From NCBI GenBank assembly GCA_012522875.1, contig JAAYJP010000173.1, forward strand, positions 1 through 20,273: DNA of 20,273 nt. The letters run 5' to 3'. The notes below the pieces were generated by a model that saw only the letters and a list, made by a program, of their open reading frames with translations, made no database searches and had not been told where the DNA came from. Below, in pieces: positions 6,820-13,802 of the stretch (the stretch's first letter is position 1; each line of letters starts with the position of its first letter). A program made the translations under genes and the position numbers. Origin of the DNA: Clostridiales bacterium. Lineage in GTDB: Bacteria; Bacillota; Clostridia; Christensenellales; Aristaeellaceae.

Positions 6820-7629
6820 TTACTCCGCTTCACCAATAATCGTGATGTCCTTGCCAAACCACTCTTCACTGATTTTGGCCAGGGTGCCGTCTTCCCGCAT
6901 GTCAAGCAGCAATTCGTTCACCTTGTTGCACAGAGCCGTATCGCCTCTGCGGAACCCGATGCCGTATTCCTCCGGCGCCAGGGATTCGTCAAGGACTGTA
7001 AAAGGATAGTCGTTAACAGCCATATAGTAGTTGGCGACAATCACATCCACCAGTACCATGTCCAGGCCGCCCTGGTTCAGGTCCATCAGCGCCGTCAGAT
7101 TCTCGTCAAAGGGCACCACCTCGCCAAGGCTTGCTTTAAAGTCTTCGGCGGCGTCCAGGGCATCATTGGCGCTGGATCCCGCCTGGATGCCCAGTTTCTT
7201 ACCGGCCAGATCCGACAGGTTCCCGTAACCATCCTCCGTGCGGGTCACCAATACCTGGTCGTTTCTCAAATACGGCAGCGAGATACTCATGTTCTCCAGC
7301 CGATCAGGGGTGATGGTCATGCCGTTCCAGATACAGTCGATATGATGGGCATTCAGTTCCATTTCTTTTGCAGCCCAGTCGATTGGCTGTGTAACAAGTT
7401 CCACGCCCAGGCGGGCGCAGACTTCCCTGGCGAGATCGATATCAAATCCAACGATCTCCCCGGTGTCAGCGTCGACGAAGCCCATGGGCGGGAAGCTCGC
7501 GTCCAGCCCCAGGATGAGTTTTCCGTTGTCCAGGATGTCTTTGAGCGATGTGTCCTCTTGCGCAGTGGCAGAAAGGAACAGGCTTGATAACATCACCATG
7601 GCAAGGATGAGTGTCAGGCACCGTTTCAT
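6820..7629 (-). CDS. Polar amino acid ABC importer, extracytoplasmic binding protein
   Basis: A 269-residue solute-binding protein of family 3 (SBP_bac_3). After the signal peptide the usual order of blocks is present: LILGLDASFPPMGF, GEIVGFDIDLAREV, NGMTITPDRLENMSISLPY, LAGKKLGIQAGSSAND, then LDMVLVDVIVANYY and GIGFRRGD, ending with KISEEWFGKD. It captures an amino acid outside the membrane and delivers it to the permease. The ATG at 7629 is chosen because GAGGG (7637-7641) is 7 nt before it and translation then opens with a signal peptide. That peptide (MKRCLTLILAMVMLSSLFLSATA then QED) has a signal peptidase I-like ATA site. It shows no lipobox; the only early Cys is residue 4. Most Firmicute binding proteins are lipoproteins, so this is unusual. 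An alternative start is at 7635. Confidence 0.93.
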   Translation of the reverse strand: MKRCLTLILAMVMLSSLFLSATAQEDTSLKDILDNGKLILGLDASFPPMGFVDADTGEIVGFDIDLAREVCARLGVELVTQPIDWAAKEMELNAHHIDCIWNGMTITPDRLENMSISLPYLRNDQVLVTRTEDGYGNLSDLAGKKLGIQAGSSANDALDAAEDFKASLGEVVPFDENLTALMDLNQGGLDMVLVDVIVANYYMAVNDYPFTVLDESLAPEEYGIGFRRGDTALCNKVNELLLDMREDGTLAKISEEWFGKDITIIGEAE

Positions 7630-7636
7630 GACCATA

Positions 7637-7641
7637 CCCTC
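7637..7641 (-). promoter_or_regulatory. Shine-Dalgarno that sets the binding-protein start
   Basis: GAGGG on the minus strand lies 7 nt from the ATG at 7629 but only 1 nt from the alternative ATG at 7635, supporting the inner start. Confidence 0.5.
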
Positions 7642-7674
7642 TTTCTTCCGTATTTCGGCGCGTGCCGATGCCGC

Positions 7675-7683
7675 ATAATAGCA
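7675..7683 (-). promoter_or_regulatory. Extended -10 promoter for the ABC importer operon
   Basis: On the minus strand TGC is followed directly by TATTAT, an extended -10 element. No convincing -35 box lies at 16-18 nt. The leader to the binding-protein start would be about 38 nt. Confidence 0.4.
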
Positions 7684-7740
7684 CAAATGCCCCCGGTGTA
7701 GTCGGCCAACAGGCAATATCTATGCTTTGTTTATGTTTTT

Positions 7741-8169
7741 TTATTCGATGTTCTGAATCTCGTCCTCACCATAAACCGGAATACTGCTGGCTTGAAGCAA
7801 GGCCGCGAATACCCCGTCTCCCGCACTCAGTTTTCCGGAAAAGGTACCGTTATATATCATTCCCTTGCCGCAGGATGGGCTGTTGCGCTTGAGCACCGCC
7901 GCCTCACAGCCACAGAGGCGGCAAACCTTCAGCGCCTCAAACGCACCTTTGCTAAAGGCTTGTGTCAAATCCTCTCCCAGCCTGTTAACAACCCGTTCAC
8001 CCACGATTTCACAAGGCGGCCTCGGTGTAGGAAGACCGCCCAGTTGCTCCGGGCAAACAGGATACAGCACATGCTGCGGGGCAAGGGCCAAAACACCCCT
8101 GTCCTCATTCGCGTTCCCGTCATAACGGGTACACAGCCCCATCAGGCATGCGCTCACCAACAGCCGCAT
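7741..8169 (-). CDS. DUF523 family protein, Cys-rich
   Basis: A 142-residue protein of the widespread DUF523 family, whose function is not established. Conserved blocks are present in order: VSACLMGLCTRYDG (residues 5-18), CPEQLGGLPTPRPP (39-52), a DLTQAFSKGA segment, LKRNSPSCGKGMIYNGTFSG (93-112) and GDGVFAALL. Eight cysteines (8, 13, 39, 53, 83, 86, 88 and 100) suggest metal or cluster binding; the CRLCGC group at 83-88 may be a local addition. It is the last gene of a four-gene unit and overlaps the deoD stop by a single base (TGATG), so it is translated by reinitiation after deoD. No terminator was found in the 111 nt before the next gene. Confidence 0.9.
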   Translation of the reverse strand: MRLLVSACLMGLCTRYDGNANEDRGVLALAPQHVLYPVCPEQLGGLPTPRPPCEIVGERVVNRLGEDLTQAFSKGAFEALKVCRLCGCEAAVLKRNSPSCGKGMIYNGTFSGKLSAGDGVFAALLQASSIPVYGEDEIQNIE

Positions 8170-8882
8170 CAGGCGATCTCCAGGGCGATCTCCATCATCT
8201 GGGTAAAGCTCTCCCTGACTTCCTGGCTGCTGACACTCTCCCCAGTCCTGGGGTTATCTGAAATGGTGAGCAAAGCCAGCGCTTTCTTTCCTGCCCTGGC
8301 GGCATTGAGGTAGAGCCCATAGGCTTCCATCTCCACTGCCAGCACACCTAATTTTGCAAGCGTTTCCGCGGGGCTTTTCTCGCTTTGGTCGTAAAAAGAG
8401 TCCGTCGAATACACCGGCCCCACCCTCATGGGAACGCCCTTTTTTTGTGCTTCCAGATAGGCTTTGAGCAATATCCCGAAATCAGCGCACGGCGCCAGGT
8501 TGCCGTCAAAGCCAAACTGAGCGCCATAATTGGAGTTGCTATAAGCGCTCATGCCAGCCACCAGCGTCCTCAACTTGAGCGTCTGGTCGATGGCTCCGGC
8601 GCTTCCTACCCGGATAATCTGTTCCACCCCATAAAAGTTGAACAGCTCATACGAATAGATGCCCATGGTGGGGATGCCCATGCCGCTTGCCATGACAGAG
8701 ACCTTTTTGCCCTTGTACTGCCCCGTATAGCCCTGGATACCGCGGACGTCGTTGACCAGTTTGGCGTTGTCCAGATAGGTCTGGGCAATAAACCGGGCGC
8801 GCAATGGATCTCCGGGCATCAAAACGGTGGGCGCGAACGCGCCGAATTGGGCGCTGTTGTGCAGGGTTGGTGTCTGGCTCAT
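8169..8882 (-). CDS. deoD: Purine nucleoside phosphorylase, DeoD type
   Basis: A 237-residue hexameric-type phosphorylase, the usual family length. It splits purine nucleosides with phosphate into free base and ribose-1-phosphate (or deoxyribose-1-phosphate) in the cytoplasm, the key step of purine salvage. Seen in sequence: the phosphate loop GDPLRAR (24-30), GMGIPTMGIYSYELF, RVGSAGAID, the ribose-binding VEMEA, and SDNPRTGE with the catalytic Asp, followed by an Arg about a dozen residues later (EVRESFTQMMEIALE) as in E. coli DeoD. The start overlaps or abuts its neighbours: ATGA with the phosphoesterase upstream and TGATG with DUF523 downstream. The tight packing implies a fixed ratio with these partners. 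Confidence 0.95.
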   Translation of the reverse strand: MSQTPTLHNSAQFGAFAPTVLMPGDPLRARFIAQTYLDNAKLVNDVRGIQGYTGQYKGKKVSVMASGMGIPTMGIYSYELFNFYGVEQIIRVGSAGAIDQTLKLRTLVAGMSAYSNSNYGAQFGFDGNLAPCADFGILLKAYLEAQKKGVPMRVGPVYSTDSFYDQSEKSPAETLAKLGVLAVEMEAYGLYLNAARAGKKALALLTISDNPRTGESVSSQEVRESFTQMMEIALEIA

Positions 8883-9601
8883 AAGACCTCCTCCTTTTTG
8901 CCGAAACTTCCTTTTTTCCGGGAGTAAACGCCTGTTCTTAGTTCCCGGATGTAGTCGTCCAGGTCCGGAAGGCCTGGCTGTGCCAACGCCTCAGCCACCG
9001 CCTCCTCCCTGTCATAGGGGAGGGTAACGAAGACCAAATCCAGCGGAGCGGATCCCTTGCCGGGCACCCCGGCCAGAATGGCATATTGCACCAACGGGAC
9101 CCCCATGGCATTGCCCACAGAGCCGATGTTGGCAATCTGGGCTGTCAGGGTACGCATTCCCTGGCGGTGGCAATCGCCATAAACCAGCAGGTCTGTATCC
9201 TCCCCAAGCAAAGGCAGCCAAAGCTCCCTGGAGTCCTGGATGTAGTACAGCCTGTCCATAACCGGGCGCCCGTGAATGAGGCGGACGCGGCGGCCGGATA
9301 ACATGACCCGCTTTTCCAGCGGAAAATTAAGCAGCGCAGCCATCCGGGCTTCCCCCAACTGCCGGTAATAAAAACCGTCCCGCTTGAACTGCCTCAGGCC
9401 AATGCCCTCATCCCAGTTGCCCCTGAGGATCATCTCACAGTGCCTGATTGCCCAGTCAAACGTCATATGGGAGTTGGGACCTTTTCCCACGATATCCCCC
9501 AGGCACCAGACAGCGTCCACATGGCGACGGTCCAGGTCTTTTTCCAGCGCGCGCACAGCCGTCATGTTGCCATGCAGGTCGCTCACCAGGGCGATTTTCA
9601 C
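8879..9601 (-). CDS. Metallophosphoesterase, calcineurin-like, with altered last motif
   Basis: A 240-residue protein with the metal-centre blocks SDLHGN (7-12), GDIVGKGP (35-42), GNWDE (61-65) and LIHGRP (108-113). The closing GHTH motif is replaced by GDCHRQ (142-147), which keeps only the last His. Relatives include serine/threonine phosphatase-like and cyclic-nucleotide phosphodiesterases of the YfcE/ApaH superfamily; the substrate is unknown. The GTG at 9601 is chosen as start because it overlaps the upstream stop (GTGA), is preceded by GGAG, and begins the first beta strand directly. The longer frame to 9631 would add seven to ten residues without homology. Its neighbours, a glutamine amidotransferase-like hydrolase and DeoD, suggest a role in nucleotide or nucleoside breakdown, but this is inferred from position. 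Confidence 0.88.
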   Translation of the reverse strand: MKIALVSDLHGNMTAVRALEKDLDRRHVDAVWCLGDIVGKGPNSHMTFDWAIRHCEMILRGNWDEGIGLRQFKRDGFYYRQLGEARMAALLNFPLEKRVMLSGRRVRLIHGRPVMDRLYYIQDSRELWLPLLGEDTDLLVYGDCHRQGMRTLTAQIANIGSVGNAMGVPLVQYAILAGVPGKGSAPLDLVFVTLPYDREEAVAEALAQPGLPDLDDYIRELRTGVYSRKKGSFGKKEEVL

Positions 9602-10314
9602 TTTCGCTGCTCCGCAATACCTGCCAGCCAATGGAACAGGGCCTGCTGATCAGTTCGTTCTTCAGCCAGGTTCTCGGGATGCCACTGGAGTGCCAGGCCT
9701 GGGTAACCGTCTTCAAACGCCACTGCCTCAATCACCCCATCCTCGCTTCTTGCGGCAACGCGCAGGCCCTCCCCCACCTTGTCTATGGCCTGGTGGTGGC
9801 GGGAGTTGACGGGAAAAGCATCCACTCCCGTGATGCGGCGCAAAAGGGTATCCTCGGCAAGGTGAACGATGTGGGCATTCCGTTCCTTGCTTTGATGCCG
9901 CTCAGCAGGGAAATCCAGTTGGGCCTGAAGATCCTGGTATAAGGTGCCTCCCAGCGCCACATTAATCAGCTGAATGCCCCGGCAGATGCCAAGGACAGGT
10001 TTTCCGGCCTTGATGGCGGCCTTCGCCAGTGCCAGGTCAATCCTGTCCCTTTCCGGGTGAACATTGCCGCAGCCAGGGAGCCTTTCCTGGCCATAAAGCG
10101 CAGGGTCTAAGTCCGGGCCTCCGGTGAAAATAACGGCGTCCACGCTGTTGACATACGCGTCAATAAACTCAGCGTACTGCGCGTGCTCAGCTGGCAGCAT
10201 GGGAAAAATCAGCGGCAGCGCGCCTGCGCGCAAAACAGCGGAGATATAGTCCGGCGGTATGCCCTCCCGGCTTAAAGGGGTGTCCTGGCTGGTGCTTAGC
10301 CCGATCTTAACCAT
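9598..10314 (-). CDS. Gamma-glutamyl-GABA hydrolase family protein (peptidase C26, PuuD-like)
   Basis: A 238-residue class I glutamine amidotransferase-like hydrolase. The triad is visible: the nucleophile Cys111 in GICRGIQLIN, then His212 and Glu214 in LQWHPE. The TGGPDLDPALYG segment (64-75) is typical of the PuuD group, which cuts gamma-glutamyl amide bonds, for example in gamma-glutamyl-GABA from putrescine breakdown. No other putrescine genes are near, so the exact substrate is open and I give no symbol. It is the first gene of a four-gene unit, with its own extended -10 promoter and a GGAGG site 5-8 nt before the ATG. It is coupled to the phosphoesterase by a 4-nt GTGA overlap. Confidence 0.93.
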   Translation of the reverse strand: MVKIGLSTSQDTPLSREGIPPDYISAVLRAGALPLIFPMLPAEHAQYAEFIDAYVNSVDAVIFTGGPDLDPALYGQERLPGCGNVHPERDRIDLALAKAAIKAGKPVLGICRGIQLINVALGGTLYQDLQAQLDFPAERHQSKERNAHIVHLAEDTLLRRITGVDAFPVNSRHHQAIDKVGEGLRVAARSEDGVIEAVAFEDGYPGLALQWHPENLAEERTDQQALFHWLAGIAEQRK

Positions 10315-10353
10315 GAGTCCTCCCTGGATTCATTCATTCCATTGCCAGGACGC

Positions 10354-10362
10354 AGTATAACA
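10354..10362 (-). promoter_or_regulatory. Extended -10 promoter for the hydrolase-deoD-DUF523 unit
   Basis: On the minus strand TGT stands directly before TATACT, an extended -10. The -35 region is weak. It is divergent from the xpaC promoter; the two -10 boxes are about 60 nt apart in a 160-nt gap. Confidence 0.5.
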
Positions 10363-10394
10363 TATGCCGCAACGAAAGATGAAGGAATTTTAAT

Positions 10395-10423
10395 TTGTCC
10401 GCCAATATTGGGTATGATATAAT
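10395..10423 (+). promoter_or_regulatory. Promoter for the xpaC-telA block
   Basis: TTGTCC (10395-10400) and a perfect TATAAT (10418-10423) are separated by 17 bases, with TGA in front of the -10 as an extended element. This is one of the two strongest sigma-A promoters in the window and probably drives the whole six-gene block to 15919. Confidence 0.8.
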
Positions 10424-10474
10424 TTGGAAAGCAAAGCCCGTCCCACGGGTCGTTTTGTGAGAAAGGGGAGCAGC

Positions 10475-11200
10475 ATGGCCCAGAAAAGAAAGCGGAACCC
10501 CAACCCAGTCAAGGGCTTTTTCTCAGGGCTGCTGGCCGGCGGGGTAACCTTGCTGGCTTATTCGTTGCTGTTTCCTTTCCATCGCTGGCATCATTACCTG
10601 ATTGGCGGGGCCCTGGCGCTGCTTATAGGGCGAGTCGCCCAAATCATGTTTTCGGGCCTTGACACATCAGGGAAGGCCAGGTCTGTAGACGACCTGCCCG
10701 TCACCGGCGACACGGCCGTTGACCAACTGGTAGCCCGGGGGCAGGAGATGCTCAAGACCATCCGCCAGGAAGACGAAATGATCCCGGACCCTGTTCTGAG
10801 CGAAAAAATCGTTCAGCTGGACAGAATTGCCACACGCATCTTCCAGGCAGTCATCGACCAGCCCGAAAAAGCGCCCCAGATCAGGCGCTTTATGGATTAT
10901 TACCTGCCCACCACGCTAAAAATGCTCACCGGTTACCGGAAACTTCAGCAAAGCGGTGTTTCAGGGCAAAATGCAAGCAGCACGAAGGAGCGCATCACCT
11001 CTGCCATGGATGTGGTGTTGGGTGCCTTTAGCAAGCAGCTGGAAACCCTGTACCAAAACGATATGCTGGATATTTCAACTGACATTGATGTGCTTGAAGC
11101 CATGCTCAAGCAGGACAGCCTGCTGAAAAGCGATTTTGATATCAACCCCGCTGCGAATGGCCAGGGCGCTGCGCAGGCGCAACAAAAAAAGGAGGGTTAA
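10475..11200 (+). CDS. xpaC: XpaC family protein (5-bromo-4-chloroindolyl phosphate hydrolysis family)
   Basis: A 241-residue membrane protein. After a basic start (KRKRNPNP) two hydrophobic segments, about 12-33 and 41-59, form a hairpin in the membrane. The rest is a soluble helical domain facing the cytoplasm, with the QLDRIATRIFQAVIDQPEKA and RFMDYYLPTTLKMLTGYRKL blocks typical of the XpaC family. The name comes from an indolyl-phosphate hydrolysis phenotype in B. subtilis; the true biochemical role is unknown. In B. subtilis xpaC stands beside yaaN, a telA relative, as here. The ATG at 10475 is chosen because AAGGGGAG lies 4-5 nt before it; a longer frame from a TTG would add 17 residues without support and overlaps the promoter. 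Only 2 nt separate it from telA. Confidence 0.9.
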   Translation: MAQKRKRNPNPVKGFFSGLLAGGVTLLAYSLLFPFHRWHHYLIGGALALLIGRVAQIMFSGLDTSGKARSVDDLPVTGDTAVDQLVARGQEMLKTIRQEDEMIPDPVLSEKIVQLDRIATRIFQAVIDQPEKAPQIRRFMDYYLPTTLKMLTGYRKLQQSGVSGQNASSTKERITSAMDVVLGAFSKQLETLYQNDMLDISTDIDVLEAMLKQDSLLKSDFDINPAANGQGAAQAQQKKEG

Positions 11201-11202
11201 CC

Positions 11203-12465
11203 ATGTCCGAAGAGACCAAAAAACCCATCTCCAGGGCGCAGGACGCGCAGGAGAATGCCCAGGCAGCAGCCCAGGCAGTGGGCAGTGTGGAAGAGGCCGC
11301 CAACCAACCGCTGCCTGAACTGGTGCTCACCTCCGAAGTAGCAGACCGGGAAAAGGTGGAGGCGGTCATCAATCAACTGGAACAGGCCCAGAAAGAAAGC
11401 CCGCAGGCACCGGATGTTCAGGCCAAGTTGGCCCAGGATCTGGACAGCGCCCTCTCCGATGAGGAGCGCGCGGCCGTGGATGCGTTCTCCGGGAGGATCG
11501 ACCTGAGCAACCCGCAGCATGTGATGCTCTATGGCGCGGAAGCGCAAAAGAAGGTTTCAACTTTCGCCGATTCCATCCTGGCTGAGGTCAAGAACACTGA
11601 TGCCGGGGATGTGGGTGATAACCTGACCAAACTCATCGGTGAATTGAAGACCTTTGAGGCCTCTGCTGAAAAACCCAAAGGCCTGCGCGCCCTGTTCTCC
11701 ACCGCTGAGAAACATATCGCGCAGGTGCAGGCCCGCTTTGACGATGTGGCAGGCAACGTCTCCAACATCGCGGGGACGCTTGAGACGCACCAGGTACAAC
11801 TGCTCAAGGATGTCTCCATGTTCAATCACCTCTATGAGATGAACCTGACCTACTTCAAGGAACTCACCATGTACATCATCGCCGGTGAAAAAAGGCTGGC
11901 TGATGTGCGCGCCAATGACATCCCTAAACTCAAGGCCCAGGCACAGAAAAGCGGGGACACGCTGGACGCGCAGAAGGCAAGCGACCTGGAGCAGGCAGCA
12001 GACCGTTTTGAAAAGAAGATCCACGACCTGAAACTCACCCGGCAGATATCCCTCCAGATGGCGCCGCAGATCAGGTTGCTCCAAAACAACAACTCCCTGC
12101 TTATTGAGCGCATCCAGTCCACACTGGTGAACACCCTCCCCCTGTGGAAGAACCAGATGGTGCTGGCCATCGGCATGCAGCACTCCCAACAGGCCATGCG
12201 CGCCCAGCGGGCGGTGACGGACATGACCAACGAACTGCTTAAGAAAAACGCCGACACCCTCAAACAGGGCACCATCGAGACAGCCCAGGAGGCCGAGCGC
12301 GGCATCATTGACATTGAGACTTTGGTGCAAACCAACAAGTCCCTCATCGACACCATGAACGAGGTGGTCCGCATCCAGACCGAGGGCAGGCAAAAGCGTG
12401 CGGAGGCCGAAAAGACCCTGGCTCAGATGGAAAACGAACTGAAAAAGCGGCTGATCAACGGATAA
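11203..12465 (+). CDS. telA: TelA/YaaN family toxic anion resistance protein
   Basis: A 420-residue, almost wholly alpha-helical cytoplasmic protein of the TelA family. Long heptad-rich stretches indicate coiled coils, mainly at residues 120-250 and 340-420. Family blocks include FDDVAGNVSNIAGTLETHQ, the LLKDVSMFNHLYEMNLTYFKEL segment, IAGEKRL, and further on RQISLQMAPQIRLLQNNN with QSTLVNTLPLWKNQM. The family is linked with resistance to tellurite and other stresses, and in Firmicutes to cell-envelope integrity; the mechanism is unknown. AAAGGAGGG at 11188-11196 overlaps the xpaC stop, so translation is linked. It may form a cytoplasmic partner of the XpaC membrane protein. The N-terminal 40 residues are Ala/Glu/Gln-rich and probably disordered. 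Confidence 0.95.
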   Translation: MSEETKKPISRAQDAQENAQAAAQAVGSVEEAANQPLPELVLTSEVADREKVEAVINQLEQAQKESPQAPDVQAKLAQDLDSALSDEERAAVDAFSGRIDLSNPQHVMLYGAEAQKKVSTFADSILAEVKNTDAGDVGDNLTKLIGELKTFEASAEKPKGLRALFSTAEKHIAQVQARFDDVAGNVSNIAGTLETHQVQLLKDVSMFNHLYEMNLTYFKELTMYIIAGEKRLADVRANDIPKLKAQAQKSGDTLDAQKASDLEQAADRFEKKIHDLKLTRQISLQMAPQIRLLQNNNSLLIERIQSTLVNTLPLWKNQMVLAIGMQHSQQAMRAQRAVTDMTNELLKKNADTLKQGTIETAQEAERGIIDIETLVQTNKSLIDTMNEVVRIQTEGRQKRAEAEKTLAQMENELKKRLING

Positions 12466-12475
12466 AGGAAATCCC

Positions 12476-13015
12476 ATGCGTAAAGTATCCCTGACCTTTC
12501 TGGCAATCCTGCTGCTGTTTGTTTTTACAGCGGCTTCTGTAACAATCGGCGCCGTGAAAGGCTTTCGCCAGGAAAAAGCCCAGGTGGACAGCGCCCTGGG
12601 TTCCCTGGGCCCGTTGTTTGCCACGCGGGTGGAGACGGGCAACAACCTCCTCACTGTGGCACACCGCCACCTGCCCCCGGAGAATGCACTCGTGGAAGCT
12701 GTAGCCCGGAATGTGCAGGAACTCTCAGCCCAAGGGCCCCTTCCCCTAAGGGCCCAGGCCAACACCCGCCTGGAGGAAAACGCCAAGGCGCTGCTTGCCG
12801 CCCTTGAAAACACCCCCGGTGTGCAGGCTGACAGCCGGGACCTGTCGTATGTCACGGGACTTCTCCCCCAGGCGCTGGATCAAAGCGCCCAGTGGACGGA
12901 CGCCGGCAGTTACAACCAGGCTGCCATGGCCTTTAACGAACGGCTCAACGGTACCTTTTCAGGCTTCCTGGCCCGATTATTCGGCGAGGCGGAAGCCCAG
13001 CTGTTCATTCCATGA
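12476..13015 (+). CDS. LemA-like membrane-anchored protein, divergent
   Basis: A 179-residue protein that starts with an uncleaved-looking membrane anchor (residues about 4-27) and continues as a helical domain. The end, WTDAGSYNQAAMAFNERLNG followed by LARLFGEAEAQLF, resembles the close of LemA proteins (YN then N at fixed spacing, then a short LFG segment). The middle lacks the usual LemA sequence, where a double Arg and a LIPNLV-like stretch are expected; here it reads ATRVETGNNLLTVAHRHLPP. LemA proteins expose a helical bundle outside the cell; function is unclear. Identification is helped by the next gene, a TPM-domain protein, the standard LemA partner. It starts 10 nt after telA, with AAAGGAAA ahead, and ends in a 4-nt ATGA overlap with an upstream-start option of the next gene. 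Confidence 0.7.
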   Translation: MRKVSLTFLAILLLFVFTAASVTIGAVKGFRQEKAQVDSALGSLGPLFATRVETGNNLLTVAHRHLPPENALVEAVARNVQELSAQGPLPLRAQANTRLEENAKALLAALENTPGVQADSRDLSYVTGLLPQALDQSAQWTDAGSYNQAAMAFNERLNGTFSGFLARLFGEAEAQLFIP

Positions 13016-13022
13016 AAGGAGG
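13015..13022 (+). promoter_or_regulatory. Shine-Dalgarno that sets the TPM protein start
   Basis: AAAGGAGG lies 4 nt before the GTG at 13027, and inside the coding sequence if translation began at the ATG at 13012, which has no Shine-Dalgarno of its own. Confidence 0.65.
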
Positions 13023-13026
13023 CTGC

Positions 13027-13800
13027 GTGAAAACAAAATTTTCGGCATTCCTGCTGGCGGCCCTCCTGCTGGCAGGCACAGCCTGGGCCCAGCCAACGAT
13101 TTCGCCGGTCGTTTCAGACACAGCCAATGTACTGGATGCCTCGCTCATCGAAGGCATTGCGGATATCAACCGCCAGACCGAGCGCGAGCTGGCCATCAGC
13201 TACCGGGTCATCACCAAGCATTTCCTGGGAGGCGCCCAGGCCATCTCCTACGCGAGGGAAACCCGGGAAAGCTACGCCAACCCTGACCAGATCATCCTGC
13301 TGGTCATGGTCATAGGCGAGGAGCGCTATGCCGTTTCCATCGGCTCCGCCGCCCAGGCACTTATAAGCCAGGACGCGATGGACAGCCTCCTGGCCAGCGC
13401 TTTTCGCCTTCCTTTCCTGAACCGGGACTATAGCGGAGCCCTGGCAGCGTTCACAGCGCAATTAGCAGGCCAGATGCAAAACGCCTCCGGTAAAGTTATT
13501 GACGCAAGCATGCTCTATGCCGGCGCAGCCCTGGTTCCCTCTCCCAGCGCGGATCCGCTTGACGGCTTTTTCCGTGAGCCAGCCCAGAGTATGGACCATG
13601 CCCGGCGCTACCAGGAAGAGACAGAGGAAGCGCAGCGGGGGGACAGGGGCCTGAGCATCTGGCAAATCGCCCTGATCGGTTTTGTTCTCTTCAAAATTTT
13701 CGGCAGGAATCGCCGTACGGGCCAGAAGCGCGGCTGCGGCCCCCTGGGATGGATATTCGGCACCTGGGGCATCAGCAAGTTCTTCGGTTGGCGCAAATAG
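13027..13800 (+). CDS. TPM-domain protein (YgcG/TLP18.3 type)
   Basis: A 257-residue secreted or membrane-bound protein. A signal peptide (KTKFSAFLLAALLLAGTAWA, cut before QP) is followed by a TPM domain at about 25-150: ISPVVSDTANVLD, then ELAISYRVITKHFLGG, an IILLVMVIGEERYAVSIGSAAQ strand pair, and LNRDYSGALAAFTAQL. TPM domains of this type occur outside the membrane beside LemA proteins and in plant photosystem repair; the activity is unknown. A second hydrophobic helix (about 209-226) and a short basic Gly/Trp-rich end replace the long glycine-rich tail often seen. GTG 13027 is chosen for its Shine-Dalgarno and because it opens the signal peptide; ATG 13012 is possible. The phosphodiesterase gene starts 2 nt after its stop. 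Confidence 0.85.
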   Translation: MKTKFSAFLLAALLLAGTAWAQPTISPVVSDTANVLDASLIEGIADINRQTERELAISYRVITKHFLGGAQAISYARETRESYANPDQIILLVMVIGEERYAVSIGSAAQALISQDAMDSLLASAFRLPFLNRDYSGALAAFTAQLAGQMQNASGKVIDASMLYAGAALVPSPSADPLDGFFREPAQSMDHARRYQEETEEAQRGDRGLSIWQIALIGFVLFKIFGRNRRTGQKRGCGPLGWIFGTWGISKFFGWRK

Positions 13801-13802
13801 CA

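Noticed and set aside
1842..7705. The 10-mer TGTAGTCGGC seen twice, near 1842 and 7697
   Set aside because: Two copies of a 10-mer, one inside a gene and one between genes with no shared context, are compatible with chance.
7684..7740. Possible terminator after the DUF523 gene
   Set aside because: There is a T-rich stretch and a GTTGGCCGAC near-palindrome, but on the transcript strand the order and spacing do not make a stem followed by a T-run.
11557..12855. 432-residue open frame opposite telA and the LemA-like gene
   Set aside because: It is a long shadow frame produced by GC-rich codon use; telA on the plus strand has clear family blocks and ribosome site.
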